Source: Sordaria brevicollis (taxonomy: Eukaryota > Ascomycota > Sordariomycetes > Sordariales > Sordariaceae). From it: DNA of 64,000 nucleotides. A program made the translations under genes and the position numbers. Under the pieces are notes generated by a model that had not been told where the DNA came from, did no database searches, and worked only from the letters and a program-made list of their open reading frames with translations. Where the stretch lies: NCBI GenBank assembly GCA_033439795.1, contig JAUTDP010000009.1:1674001-1738000 (forward strand), read 5' to 3'. Each line of letters opens with the position of its first letter. Positions within the stretch are counted from its first letter, which is position 1. Positions 11,065 to 25,600 of the stretch are shown here, one piece after another.

Positions 11065-13791
11065 TCAGTGGCCCACACCACCAACACCCCATTGCCCAAA
11101 GCCTGGAGCGCCAGGTTGGGGGAAGAAGCCTCCATTTCCTGCCTGCTGCTGCTGCTGCTGCTGTTGACCATTGGCGAACGGTCCACCGGCAACTCTAATG
11201 CCTTGACCCTGCTGTTCTTGTTGTTGGCGCTGTGCCTCATCTTCCTGCTGCCGCCGAGCTACTTGCTGTCGTTGTTGGCGATACAGAACCAAGAAGACAA
11301 GAGCGGCAGCAAGACCCATTATTATCACTGTCTCGATGATGTCCCCATCTTCAAAGGCACCTAGATCGGAATCGGCACCGGGCATCGCATCTTCATAGCC
11401 GTCGTAAATATCATCCCCGTAATAGCCCATCTCATCCTGTAAGAAGTTATTGATCCATTCACTGAGCGACCACTCCTTTTTCTCGGCTGGTGACTGTTAG
11501 CTGTTTGTTTTGGTAGCATTTGCCTGAGCATGGGATAACACCTACTTGGCTCATCTTGGATAGAGTTGATCCGACCATTGGTGAAAGTGTTCCAGGCACT
11601 TCTCGCCCGCAGTTTCAACAGACTGAGAGAAACGGGGAGATACGCTTCGTCGTTTGTCTCCAGTGCCGTGTCGTAGTACCGCTTGGCAAGATGATAGTCT
11701 TGGGTTAAGCCGATGCCATTCTCATGCATCCAGCCCAGGTTCCACAAGGCCTGCGCGCTCTGATAGTGTTCTGAAGCAGCAGTATAACATTGAACAGCCT
11801 TGTCGACATCCGCTTCTGTTCCAATTCCGCCGAGGTAGTAATCGCCCATCTTGACAGTAGCGTCGATATTGCCCTGCCTCGAGGATCGTGTCCAGTACAT
11901 GAGCGCAAGCAGTGGGTTTTGAAGAAGAGCCGGCTTCTGCGCCTTGGGATATAGCCACTGCGGGATAGTCAGGTAGGACTTCTGAGGGTCGAGTATGTAC
12001 GCAACATTGTTCTGAGCAGCCTCGTATCCCTGTTCTGCTGCGTGCAGGTATTCAAGAAAGGCCAACTCAGTTTCGCCCGCTTCGTAGGCCAGGTTGGCTT
12101 CGGCCCACGAAGACACAAAAGGTTCTACCTTCTCGGCGACCGCCTTGTAGTAATTGAGCGCGACTTCGCACTGTCTCTCGCGGCCAAGACCAAAATATGT
12201 CATCTCTCCGATATAGTAGTATGCTTCCATATTGTAATACTTCGCCGCCAGATCGAGATGGTGGTTTGCTGCGTAAATATCCTCATCGGACTGCCCTTGA
12301 TCAAGGTACATGGCAGCGAGCTGCACATGGGAAGGCGGATATACAGTCTCCGCTGCCGCATTGAAGTACTTGAGGGCCAAATCGAGGTTCTGTTCCACGC
12401 CGTAGCCGTTCAGATACATCAGTCCGAGTCCATGGCGAGACTGTTGATCGGCTTGCTCGTTGCCGCGCATGAACCAGAACTCGGCGAGTCTGAAGTTCTG
12501 TTCAACACCCTCTCCTCGCAAATACATGCGCCCGATATAGCCAGCTGCCCTGCAACTAATAGTGTGAAAACTGGGCGTCTTGTTCTCGTAGACCTGTCCC
12601 TTCTTGTTCCAGGTTTTGCCAGCCACCTTGAGGAAGTAGTCTTTGGCCTTGCCGTAGTCACGAGGGAGGTTTCTCTGGCCGTCGTAATATATACGACCCA
12701 GGTTAAAAGTCGCCTTGACATCGCCCTTCTGAGACATCAGATCAAGGTACTCGAGAATGTCCTCGATGGAAGCTTGGGTGTCAGAGGTGGGGTTCTTGTG
12801 AGGTGCGTTCTGACCCGAGCTGGACACACTCGCTCCTGCACCATATATACCGCCCAGCTCGTCGGCAATACGGTGAGATTCGGAGATCCAGCTCATGCCG
12901 CCGGGTGGTCCTGATCGGTACCAGGCAATTGCTTTATCGGCAACCCTTTTGTAGTACTTCACCGCGGTCTCGCAGTTCTTGGTCGTCCCGATCCCGGCAT
13001 AGTGACGATGCGCCACGGCCATCTCGGCCCTCGTGTGGCCTTGGTTGGCAGCAAAGGTGTAATAAAGCAAGGCTCTGGCCTGGTCGGGCTCCACGGCGTG
13101 TCCCACTCCTGTCGAGTACATCACCCCCATCATGTACATTGCCGAACTGTTTCCATTGAGCAAGGCGAGCTTCTGGTAGTAATCGAAGGCCGTCTTGAGG
13201 TTCCTGGGATGTGAAAAGTTGCCGTAGAAGTTCATGTCGCCCAGGATATAGAGCGCATCGGAGTTGTTCTTCTGCGCTGACTCCTCGAGGAGCTTGGTCG
13301 CATGGAGGAGCGGGCCACTGACGGCATCGTGGGAGGAAGACGGCGAGGGCGCAGTAAGTTGGACGGCGGGTAATGCTTTTGAAACGAGATGCAGAACAGT
13401 TCTCAAAAGGCCGGGGTTCTTGCGGATCTTGTGATGCAAGGGTTGGTGTAGCTTTCGTAGCTCGACCAGAGCGGTGTCGACGAGGTCAGCACCTGGAATA
13501 CCTGTCAGCCACTTGTCCTTCCAAACCGTAAGCTCTCGTCATTATTCCAGCGGGCATACCTGGTTGAGCATGCTGTCCACCAGGGAACTCAGCAGGAAGG
13601 GAGTTGCCTGCTGCTCCATTTGGTGCATCTCCAGAAAGTACACGTTGGTTGTCTGGCGCGTTTGCGTGCGAGAACACAACGACCTGCAACAGCACTGGGG
13701 GACAATGATGTCAGTGTCTGGCGTTCCAGGAGAGTGAAGCTGGACGGGGGTTTGCAAGCATACGGGATATGTACAGGAGAACGCGCCTCAT
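11065..13791 (-). CDS. hrd3: Hrd3/SEL1L-type ERAD ubiquitin ligase subunit
   Basis: Four exons, 13791-13764, 13694-13560, 13492-11546 and 11486-11065, give 843 residues, close to yeast Hrd3. The first exon is only 28 nt. Exons 1-2 encode a classic signal peptide (MRRVLLYISLLLQVVVFSHA). The lumenal part has many Sel1-like TPR repeats, for example YYDGQRNLPRDYGKAKDYF and LYILGDMNFYGNFSHPRNLK. One transmembrane helix lies at about 753-772 (TVIIMGLAAALVFLVLY), followed by a Gln-rich cytosolic tail. Hrd3 binds the Hrd1 E3 ligase in the ER membrane and delivers misfolded glycoproteins for retrotranslocation. The last intron uses acceptor CAG at 11487-11489, which gives the continuous EPTEKKEWSLSEW. 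Divergent from the WDR89-like gene. Confidence 0.93.
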
Positions 13792-14639
13792 AGTTGTCGA
13801 CTCTTGGGAAAAGTAGTAGAGGCAAACCCAAGGGACAGAATCATGCCATTCTAAGACTCGTGATGTATAAGTAACAGATCGTCAGCAATATGTTGTTTGC
13901 AATCCGTTGGTTGTCCGCTGTACAAGTAGGATCTCCAAGAAAAAGGGAACAGCTGTTGAAAGTATAGTATTCGTTCGGTATTGGGCTAGCAGAACACAAG
14001 CGCTATTCTCGGATGGCACCCGCTGTAAATAGAGGTAACAACGACAAATCGTGGGGTACCTAGTCACTACCAGTAACTACGCCTATAACGTAGTGTGTAA
14101 TGTTAAGCGTAGCGCAGCTGCTTCCATGATACCAGCTGTCCAGATTGAACTTGAGATTCGACTTCCCATTTCGTAATCGTTCTAGAGCACGACAGGGATC
14201 GGCTTCCTACCCGCAGAGCTCGGACGGAACCTCAACGGCCGTGCGCTTCCCATCAACCTGTGAGTGTGGTGTACCTGCTTGGGACCGAGCTGGCAGCAGC
14301 TGCTCGTCAGCTGGCAAAGCTTTGTGATTTTAGATATGCTTCATAAGAAGTTATCACGAGGTTCAAGTTCTAACATCACATGTACAAGAAAATCCTAGCA
14401 TAGTTTCTCGTCGAGACAATAAAAAACCATTACATTCCAAGTCGTTCTCAGTCTTCCATCTCATGTGAGTGCTGTGAAGTGACGTGGAATCCCTGCCGTG
14501 TGAAGACATATTTCTCAGTACTAACACTTCGTACAGCTCGAGACGACTTACACGAATTTGACTATTTCATAAACGTACTTTTTCTGGAAAATTACGTATC
14601 ACCGCAACCGACCACCGTCACACAGCAACTCTTTCAAAG
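13792..14639. promoter_or_regulatory. Divergent promoter region between the hrd3 and WDR89-like genes
   Basis: The 848 bp separate two divergently transcribed genes and must hold both promoters. I see no gene and no confident motif. Confidence 0.5.
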
Positions 14640-15551
14640 ATGTACCCTCTCTCGTGCTCTGACGGGTTCAAATACCCCGGTTCAGAGCCGACCTACATCA
14701 CAGACATCATCCCTCTCTCCGGGGGCCTAGCAGCCGTTAGCTCCGACCAGAGCCTCTCCATCTTCGACCCTCTACGCCTAAACCAGGGACCTCTCAAACG
14801 GGTTATTACAAACCACGGAAATGTCAGCTGCGCCGAGGCCTTCAGTGTCGGGAACTCAGTCGTTGCCACGGCAGGCGAGAACGGGACGGTCTCGCTCTGG
14901 GATATGAGGACCGGCACAGCGGCGTTGCAAATAGGCACACCGGGCGACGGTCCCGGCTTGCTCTCGCTTGCCTGCTCGGAACAGACCAACACGTTAGCTG
15001 CCGGCACGGAACTGGCTAACCACCAGGCTTCTATTCTTCTATGGTAAGAACCGATACCTCTTTCACTCCAAAACCCAGAGAAGGCAGAAAATTCATAAAA
15101 CTGACACAACGGGGAAAAAAGGGACCTCCGCTCCCCCTCCGCCCCCAAAATCCACTACGACGAAGTCCACAGCGACGACGTAACCGAGCTCTCCTTTCAC
15201 CCGACCAACCCTCACCTGCTCCTCACCGGCTCGACCGACGGACTGGTTAACGTGTGCGACACGCGCATTACGGACGAGGACGACGTGGTGGTCGCGGCCT
15301 TCAACCACGGCTCCGTGCACCGGGCCGGCTTCCTGAACGAGACCGAGGTGTACGCCGTCTCGCACGACGAGCGGTTCGCGCTGTACGACATGGGCGAGAC
15401 AGTCGAGAAGGGGTCGCCGACGCTGGACCTGGGTGACATTCGCAAGGTGGTGGACTGCCAGTATTTGTGCAACGTTATCCCCAAGGTGACGGGGGCTGGA
15501 GCGGTTATTGGTGCTGGAACACAGGAGTGAGTTTCCCCCTTCTTTTGTCAT

Positions 15552-15635
<84 letters not shown>

Positions 15636-15864
15636 AGTACATGCTAACCACGTCTGGGACGGGACAAATAGTCAAGAGCTGTTCCGGTTGATTTATCTAA
15701 CCAAGAATGGTGCGTCGTGGAGTTTGGATAGTGGAAGTGTGGTAGGTCTTCCTGGAGGACATGGAGATGAGATTGTTCGCAGCTTCTGCGTAGTGGACGA
15801 GCAGCAAGTAGTATTTACCGCCGGAGAGGACAGTTGTATCAAGGCGTGGCGGCCCAGTTCTTGA
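14640..15864 (+). CDS. wdr89: WD40-repeat protein, WDR89-like
   Basis: Three exons, 14640-15043, 15122-15526 and 15672-15864, give 333 residues. WD40 blades are visible: LSIFDPLR, VSLWDMRTG, ILLWDLRSP, the strong LSFHPTNPHLLLTGSTDGLVNVCDTR-type blade (written in part), and the closing FTAGEDSCIKAWRPSS. Order and spacing fit the WDR89 family, a single seven-bladed propeller of unknown biochemical role. Intron 1 (78 nt) ends in an atypical AAAAAAG acceptor. Intron 2 (145 nt) contains 81 consecutive T. Its branch site is probably GCTAAC near 15643. Confidence 0.9.
15554..15634 (+). repeat. Poly-T tract of 81 nt inside an intron
   Basis: Eighty-one uninterrupted T residues lie in intron 2 of the WDR89-like gene and form more than half of that intron. 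The length may be imprecise because such runs are prone to sequencing and assembly slippage. Confidence 0.9.
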
Positions 15865-16233
15865 GTAACTGAAGAGTCTCATCATATAGGCCATATATCA
15901 AGATTCGATATACAACATACAAAATGAGATGCCTTCAAAACATGACAAGTCCCATAATCTCAAAGCTGGTAGGAAACTGCATCACGCCCAGGACGATGCC
16001 CTGCATTACTTGTTGGGTAGTTTTGTATTATTAAAGGCTTGACTTGGCGAAGGGCAAGCTGGCTGTCGATCTATCATCAATCATCAAAACTTTTTATTAG
16101 AGTCATCCTCATGTAGTAATCACAAGGTGTATATGCCTTTTCCTTTTCTCCAAAAAAAAACTCCGCCCCGCGAGCCATATGGAAAAGGAGATATGTGGGT
16201 ATATAGAACGGTCAAGACACAAGTGCCAGCCAC
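15865..16233. other. Convergent 3' regions of the WDR89-like and thiolase genes
   Basis: About 370 bp between two stop codons facing each other. It must contain both 3' UTRs; nothing else is recognised. Confidence 0.5.
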
Positions 16234-17713
<1,480 letters not shown>

Positions 17714-18799
17714 GATGGCTAGCTTGAGGAGGAGACTTGTAGTTGAGGAGGAGAAAGAGAAGGGTTGGAATTAAAGATTATGGAGATGGAACCGAGTAAA
17801 GCTGGGTACAGGAAGGCAAAGAGGATAGGAGCGTTGTTTTAATAAAGCTCCAGCCGTGTCAACCGGGATTGTCTCTTGAGGTTGGACGAGGGACAAGGAA
17901 AGGGGAAATTGTTGAGACGGACGGGGACCTGTCACCTCGAGTCCACACACCGCCTTCAACGCGAGGTCTTATCAGTCTCTATCGGGTATAGCGCCGATCT
18001 TTCAGGAACGAAATGGACCCTCCCAGACTTTGACAAGTGGTGTCCGATGCCGGGGGCAAGTTGCGCCTTTCCAATGACACCTCTTTACGCGTCTTTGTTG
18101 ACTGGGATGTAGCAACTTCAAGTTGGGCAAAGGGCAATTGTGGAGAATTGGGTGACAGTTTGGAGGAGTTTTGGAACCGACCCTGGCGGACAGCTCTGAC
18201 AGTGAGCTCAAGAGCTGGAAAGCGTTCCCGTCCAGGTGGTGGGAAAAATGGGGGAGCACCGGTTACCACTAATAACAGTCCGCCCGGTGCATATCCCACT
18301 TCTACTGGCACCTGCCGTCGGCCCTGACGCGACGGGAATTCTCATCGATGCTGTGCCACGATGTTGGAAATCGCGGCCGTCACCGTGGTCTCATCCTTGC
18401 GTGCAAATTTTATCAGATGATCTGATAACAGAGAGGATGCCCCGCAGCGGGAGCACCACCGGCAGTGGACCTGCACACCAGCCACTTCAGGCCGATGCAG
18501 GACTGAAGCTAGCGCCACAGCTGTGCTAAAATGCTAGGCTATACGATTAAAGTTGTGGCACTTTCCGTTTCAGAGGATCTCCAAAGTTTCCAGCGCTACA
18601 CGCTTGAAGCTGGTCCACTGCGCGCCGCGGCGAGACTTGACTGGTTGACATCAGAGCCTTTGCAACAAGACAGCGACGAAAATCCGACAAACTTCCCAGT
18701 TGCAAACCCCAACCTTTCGGCTCCTCGAACAACGCGACAGTCACTCTTTCGGAACGATTTGGCTTCGGAGCACCGCGTTTTAATATCCAGCAACACACA
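17714..18799. promoter_or_regulatory. Divergent intergenic region between the thiolase and Snu114 genes
   Basis: About 1.1 kb separates the two divergent starts. Short overlapping open frames are present on both strands without domain signals. It is presumed to be promoters and leaders. Confidence 0.5.
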
Positions 18800-21700
18800 A
18801 TGGATGACGATCTGTACGACGAGTTCGGAAACTTCATGTACGTACCATACCATATCCAAGTTGTCGTCACTGGACGGAAAGATAGTCTATCTGTTGTGTA
18901 CAGCTGTTCAAGATATGGTTTTGCCTTGGACCCGACTTGCTGTCCCTTCGATGATTTGCGCTTGGAGTTGTACTGACTATTGCTGTATAGTGGAGACGCT
19001 GAAGCCTCCGAGGAAGAATCCGAACATGGCGTCGACGCCGGAAACTACGTCTACGATGATTACCCAGAGGAGGCCCCAGAAGCTCCGGCTCAGGACATGA
19101 TGGACGTTGACAATGAAGGACCCTCGAACGCCGTTGTTCTCCACGAAGACAAGCAGTACTATCCGACAGCCGCGCAAGTTTATGGGGAGGGCGTTGAGGT
19201 TTTGGTTCAAGAGGAGGATGCGCAGCCGTTAACACAGCCGATTATCGCCCCTGTCGAGCAAAAGAAGTTCAGCATCGAAGAAGCAGATCTCCCACCCGTA
19301 TACTTCGATCGTACTTTCATGACCGATCTCATGAACTTCCCCGAACAAATTCGTAACGTGGCTTTTGCTGGACATCTACACCACGGAAAGACAGCATTCA
19401 TGGACATGCTGGTGTTGGAAACGCACGACATTGCGGACAGAATTGAGAAGCGGACTGGAAAGAAGCGCGACGAGCAGCTCCGATACACAGACATCCATAT
19501 CCTCGAGCGGGAGCGAGGCTTGTCCATAAAGGCCTCGCCCATGAGCTTGGTCCTCCAAGGAACAAAGGGGAAATCACATCTCTTCAACATGATCGATACG
19601 CCAGGCCATGTGGACTTTGTTGATGAAGTTGCGGCATCGCTCAGACTTGTGGACGGTGTTTGTTTGGTGGTCGATGTTGTGGAGGGAGTTCAGGTCAACA
19701 CGGAGCAGATTATCAAGCACGCCGTGCTGGAAAACATTCCACTTACGCTCATTGTCAACAAGATGGACCGATTGATTCTCGAACTCAAGCTGCCACCAAA
19801 CGACGCCTACTACAAGCTGAAGCATGTCATCGAGGAAGTCAACACCATTATCGAGAACACAATTCCGGGCCGTGGCGAAGAGCGGAGGTTAAGCCCGGAG
19901 AAGGGAAATGTTCTGTTTGCTTGCACATCCATGGGCTGGTGCTTCACTCTTCAGTCATTCGCCAAAATGTACTCGGACAGCTATGGTGGTGTAAACTCGG
20001 AAGAGTTCGCGAGACGCCTCTGGGGAGATATTTACTTCAACCCCCAAAAGCGAACTTTCACCAGGAAACCCATCGAAGAAGGAGCCAAGAGGTCATTCGT
20101 CAACTTTATCATGGAGCCGATTTACAAGTTGTACTCGCATACCATTAGTGAAAGTCCGGAGGAACTCAAGGGCACTTTGAAGAAGTTGGGAATTCAGCTC
20201 AAGCCATCACAGTACAAGACCGACCCCAAGGTCTTGTTGAAGTTGGTCTGCGAGCAGTTCTTCGGGCCATCTACTGGGTTCGTCGACATGGTTTGCCAGC
20301 ATATCCCATCACCGGCTGAGGCTGCGAAGCAAAAGCTTCAGCAGTACTATACAGGTCCTCTGGACAGCAAGGTCGCTGAGTCTATGTTGAACTGCGACCA
20401 AAACGGTCCCCTGGTACTGTACGTCTCGAAGCTGTTCAGTGCTCCTGATGCGAAGAGCTTCTACTCTTTTGGCCGTGTCATGAGCGGTATTGCGCGGCCT
20501 GGCACAGAGGTTCGTGTTCTCGGCGAGGGTTACTCCATTGACGACGAAGAAGATATGGCCATGGCCAGGATATCCGATGTCTTCATTGCCGAAACGCGAT
20601 ACAACATCCCCACCGACGGCGTGCCTGCTGGTAATTGGGTTCTCCTGGGTGGCGTGGACAACTCGATCGTCAAGACTGCCACCATTGTGGAGAAGAAGTT
20701 TGAGGATGATGAAGACGCATACATCTTCAAGCCCCTTTCGCACTTCACTGAATCTGTTCTCAAGGTTGCTGTCGAGCCCATCAACCCGTCCGAACTCCCA
20801 AAGATGCTTGACGGCATCAGGAAAATCAACAAGAGCTACCCACTAATCACCACCAAGGTGGAGGAATCGGGAGAGCACATTATTCTCGGTACCGGCGAGC
20901 TATACATGGATTGTGTATTGCATGACCTACGCCGTCTTTATGCCGATATGGAGGTCAGAGTATCCGATCCTGTGGTACGGTTCTGTGAAACGGTACAGGA
21001 CATGTCTGCGACCAAATGCTACGCCATTACGCCAAACAAGAAGAACACCATTACCATGGTGGCGGAACCATTGGAGGACGGCATCGCGAAAGATATTGAA
21101 TCAGGGGCAGTCAAGATCCGGGATCCTGTACGGAAGACGGCCAAGTTCTTCGAGGAGAAGTATGGCTGGGATCTCCTCGCAGCCAGGAGTATCTGGGCTT
21201 TTGGTCCAGACGAGATGGGACCCAACATCCTGCAGGACGACACCTTGCCATCAGAGGTCAGTTACGAATCGATTTCCCCCCGAGACGGACGGTAGTTGCC
21301 GTCTTGACCTATTTCTTCCCGTGATCATCGGAATCGGGCCGTCTATCACACCTGACATGACTAACACGATGAACAGGTTGACAAGAAGCGACTCAACACT
21401 GTCAAGGAGTCTATCCGCCAAGGATTTAGCTGGGCAGTCCGGGAAGGCCCACTTTGCGAAGAGCGTAAGTTGTTGCTGTTCCTTCTTTGAGCGTCTTGCA
21501 TCCGACTGCCGCGTGCCTATGCAATCACACTCCTTTAGCGGCTACAGGTTTGGCCGCACTTCACACCAACAGTGGAGGACCTGCTCCTGTACCACAGTGA
21601 CCCAGTGACCTGCTTAAAGCGGCAGCTGGGAAGGGGGTTCCAAAGCAGGGTATTTCTGAATGTGCAGCTTCCACCCCCATGTTCTGGTCCCTCTTCTTGC

Positions 21701-22490
21701 CAATGCATGATGCCCTGGTCAGAAGGAGGGTATGGGGGCTCACCAGTGTGAGGGGGGTCCCAAAAGATTGCAAGCTGCAACGATGAGGCACCTTCCGGAT
21801 ACCACGTCGGCCAGCGTTGGCTCAGCGGTTCCTCCTCACGAGCAGTTCGAGTCACGCCTCTGAATATTCGTTCATCATACCCCCCGCATACTTCCTGGAC
21901 GCTAACCTGTCTCCGTGTAACCAGCAATACGCAATACCAAGTTCCGACTCATCGATGTGTCGCTTGCCCAGGAGGCCATCTTCCGGGGTGGTGGTCAAAT
22001 CATCCCTACGTCCCGCCGCGCCTGCTACAGTTCGTTCCTGATGGCCTCGCCCCGTTTGATGGAACCCATGTACTCAGTTTCCATGACGGGTCCCCAAGAC
22101 ACCGTCAGCACCGTGTACAACATCCTGGCTCGCCGCCGCGGCCACGTTCTCTCCGACGGTCCCATTGCGGGCACCCCGCTGTACCGCGTCAACGGCCTGC
22201 TGCCCGTAATCGACAGTTTCGGCTTCGAGACGGATCTGAGAATCAACACTCCCGGTCAGGCCATGGTCAGTCTGGTGTTTGACCGATGGAACATTGTGCC
22301 GGGTGACCCGCTGGACAAGGAGATCGTCCTGCGTCCTCTGCAGATGGCCAACGCGCAGGCGACAGCCAGAGACTTTGTGCTCAAGACAAGGCGGCGCAAG
22401 GGCTTGAGCGAGGATGTCAGCGTGGCCAAGTTCTTGGAGCCAGAGTTTTACCAGAGCTTGATAGAGAGCGGTACTCTGGGTGATGCATGA
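18800..22490 (+). CDS. snu114: U5 snRNP GTPase Snu114 (EFTUD2)
   Basis: Four exons, 18800-18837, 18991-21256, 21377-21464 and 21925-22490, give 985 residues, like yeast Snu114 and human EFTUD2. An EF-2-like GTPase of the U5 snRNP that helps control Prp8/Brr2 during spliceosome activation and disassembly. An acidic N-terminus (about 1-100) precedes the G domain: GHLHHGKT at 140-147, DTPGH at 215-219 and NKMD at 269-272. Domains II-V follow, including [13 protein letters not shown] and the C-terminal elongation-factor fold. The 38-nt first exon encodes [12 protein letters not shown], the conserved family start. Intron 3 is unusually long (460 nt) for this locus, but the protein is continuous across it ([15 protein letters not shown]). 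Confidence 0.96.
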
Positions 22491-22664
22491 AGTGGGGGGT
22501 CATGAATGATGTGTGTGGCTTGTCAAGGTTGTTTCTTGCCGTTGTGTGTGATTCTGGGTAGAGAGGTAACTGTAGTAGTCTAGGCATTCTCCGATGAAGA
22601 GGGGAGGGCGTTCATGTGTGGTTCTATTTCGAAGAGAAGGAAAAGCAAACCTTCACTGGGAATC

Positions 22665-22670
22665 AATAAA
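22665..22670 (+). terminator. Candidate polyadenylation signal AATAAA of snu114
   Basis: A canonical AATAAA hexamer lies 175 nt after the stop codon, a plausible distance for a fungal 3' UTR. Not proven. Confidence 0.35.
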
Positions 22671-25600
22671 ATAGGGAGGTATATATTCAACCTAAATGCC
22701 AATACAGCCTTGTGGAAACGTTCAAACTAAAGTAAAAGCAATGAAGAGATTCTCCCTCTCTCTTTACATGTGCAAAGATCGAGTACCTAGCAACAAGTCT
22801 ACCTAGTGAGCCATTTCGCAACCTGGCCTGCACGGTAAGTTCATCACCCACGCGTGAAGGTAATAGGGGTGGCATGTATGCATCACACCGAAACAATTAG
22901 CAATGTCGGTTAGGGGAAGTAGAGAGTGTAAACGGATAGATCCGTCAATAGTTCTTTGTTCTTGAGAAGGAAGAAACCCTGGCCCTTCGTTGAGTTTTTT
23001 TTGCTTTTCTTTTTCTTGTTTCCTCAGTCTTGACTTTTACGAATGGAATTAGGTCTGCTGTGGATGGTACCATGATGAGAGCTTGTCCATACAGTATATA
23101 ACAGCTTGGAAGGTATCTGTCTCGAGGAAGCAGCTGGATACATAGGAAGGTTGTAAGAATGGGCAACGAAGAAATATGGAATCGTGGAGGAGGATCTTGC
23201 TTGAAGAGAGCCAAGCCAAGGCACACCGGTGCCATCCGCGGCCGCCGGTGATATAGCTCCGGGGAAACACTCCGGCAGATGATACCTACGTGCTAACCAC
23301 AAGGTACATTTTGAAAAGTCCCCACACATTGAACGACAGGACGAAATGGATACTCAGGCACCATGAGACTATAGACCTAAGAAATGGCGACGTCAAAGTA
23401 CGAGATGCTGTCTTAACTCTTGCCTCTTGCCATAAAGTGGACTCAAGCAGATACTCCAGCAGCCTATCGCGCCCTTCGGCATCAGCGCCATAGACAGTCG
23501 TTGGCTCCATTTCTTTCTGTATTTCTTCCACTCCTAATCTCAGGGGAGAACCGGAAGGCGGATGGATCTCTTCGCTATCTATCCTCCGTCCGCTTATTAA
23601 TAATTACAATGAGGCGCTGAAATCTAACTAACCAGCTGCTGTCATCACAGTGTGTCGTTCGTGGATATATCGTCGACTTCAAATGTGTGGATATTCCACA
23701 GTTCGGTAGTCCAGAGCGGACGGATGAATGAATACGTCTACCCCCTAGTTTCTTACACATAGGTCGGACCCTCTGGACGGCAGCCATGAAGGACGGACTT
23801 CCCTCGGTTGAAATTTGAAATGGGTGTGGACAGCAAGTGAGGTGCAGTTAGAAACAGCGAACCTTGTGCCTTGCCAGGTTTATTTCTCGCCGGTTTGGGG
23901 AATGGGAACGGAAGGGAAGGAGGGAAGATGGGGCGAGTGGTGAGGGAAGGAAGATGGGGAGGGGAAAGGGAAGGGGGGTTCGCGCTTTCCCCGGCCCGAC
24001 CCGGTAGCTTGTAAGTTACACACGACATCTCAATTGATTTTACGCAAGCTTTGCTGATCGTTTGATAATCATGTAGTTTTAGCTCAACTCAGTAAGGTGT
24101 TGAAAAACAAAGTGGATGATGGATAGTGATCCTGATCGTAGTCTCTCAGGGCAAGGATGGACATGGGGAAAGACACACCCCCTCAGAACATAAAGCGAAC
24201 AGCGGGCTGACTGGACGGGATGAATTCGCGACTCGGATCCGGATGGGGGCTTGTTGGTTGCTTTCTGATGGGGACTTGAGATGGAGCCGAACCTGATCCC
24301 GGTTTGAAGGGCCCATGATGGGATATTGAACTTATCCACTTGGTTCTTGCTTAGCTACTACGCCTGTATTGAGAATAGTGTGTGTGTGTGGACTGGAGTT
24401 GTGATAACCTGCTCGGCGACTTTTTTGCTGAAGGCTGAACTTTCTTGTCTAGCTACTTGCTTTGAACACGAGAATTGGCAAACAGAAGTACGATCTTCTT
24501 ATGTTCGTTTAATGGTTCCTGAACGGCCATAGATTGGTGTCAATCATTAACCAGAAGGGAAAGGGCTCAACGGCCACTAGCTCGTCGACATGGAGGCGGT
24601 GATAGTATTCGTATTTTTGCCTCTTCTCCATATGTGGCTGCAAAGAGGTCAGTCGCCCGTTGGCCTGGTCATTGTGTACTCAGCTATAATAGGAGTGAAA
24701 TGATGGAGTAACAGTCCGTTACGCAGAGGTGTGCGAAAATGGTAGGGAAAGGAAATGGCTGTGTACGATAGTCGCTACAAATCCCAGAGAGACTGTGTGG
24801 AACTATATTCTTCCACCAACATGTGTTCAACGTCTTCGGGCTACCGCGAGGTGGTGCACAGGGTGGGAACAGCTACAACGTAACCACACCTTGTCTCCTT
24901 CGTGTCGCAAGGTCCAGATCGTAAACTGGGAGAAGGACGTCTCAAGTCGCCTTTGAAACGTCGGCTGTGTTGAAGTGTTGAGACTTTCTGTGTTCGGCTT
25001 GGCGTGGTAGTCTTGGAAACTCATCGACAAGAGTTTAGAGAATGAAGAAGCCAAGAATTTCGACCTCTGATTATCTCTACAACCCTGTGAGGTTTATGGG
25101 ATGGATCGCGAGGCTCTGGCCTTCCACATCTCCCTACCCACACTGACCAAGCAGAGGAACCGAATGCGAATCATCACAATTGGAACTAGCCTCAGATATT
25201 CGTCAACCTTTGAGCGGGCTCCGTCCATAACGTAGATCAGTCCATAAAGCACATGGGTGCCGTCGATCAACGGAAAGTGGGGACCCCAACATTCGCATCC
25301 TCGACCGATTATATGAGCATAGGGAACCGTGGGTTAATTTTGCTTGTGGCAGACCCCCCTTGGTGCCGGAACAAGTAGGCGGGGGGTTTCAATACTGAGC
25401 CCTCCGTGCTTCCTATCATACAACCCAACTTATCATTTACCCCTGAGAATCAAGTCCTGAGCCTCTGTTGTCTCTGTTGTATGCCCATTGATGGACTAGC
25501 TCGGTGATTGCAAGTCAACTTTGTCAGTGCGATATCCAAAGATCCTCGGGCTTGGCGGCAAATATGTGGACGCTAAGTTGAGATTCGCACAAAAAGCGAA

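Noticed and set aside
12042..12914. 290-codon plus-strand frame
   Set aside because: Antisense of the Hrd3 Sel1 repeats; no domain of its own.
21808..21865. A-box and B-box-like words (TGGCTCAGCGG, GTTCGAGTC) in the long snu114 intron
   Set aside because: The two boxes are only about 20 nt apart and no acceptor or T-arm stem can be formed, so this is not a tRNA gene.
23286..23531. 81-codon minus-strand frame with a hydrophobic C-terminus
   Set aside because: No homology signal, no supporting splice structure and isolated in non-coding DNA.
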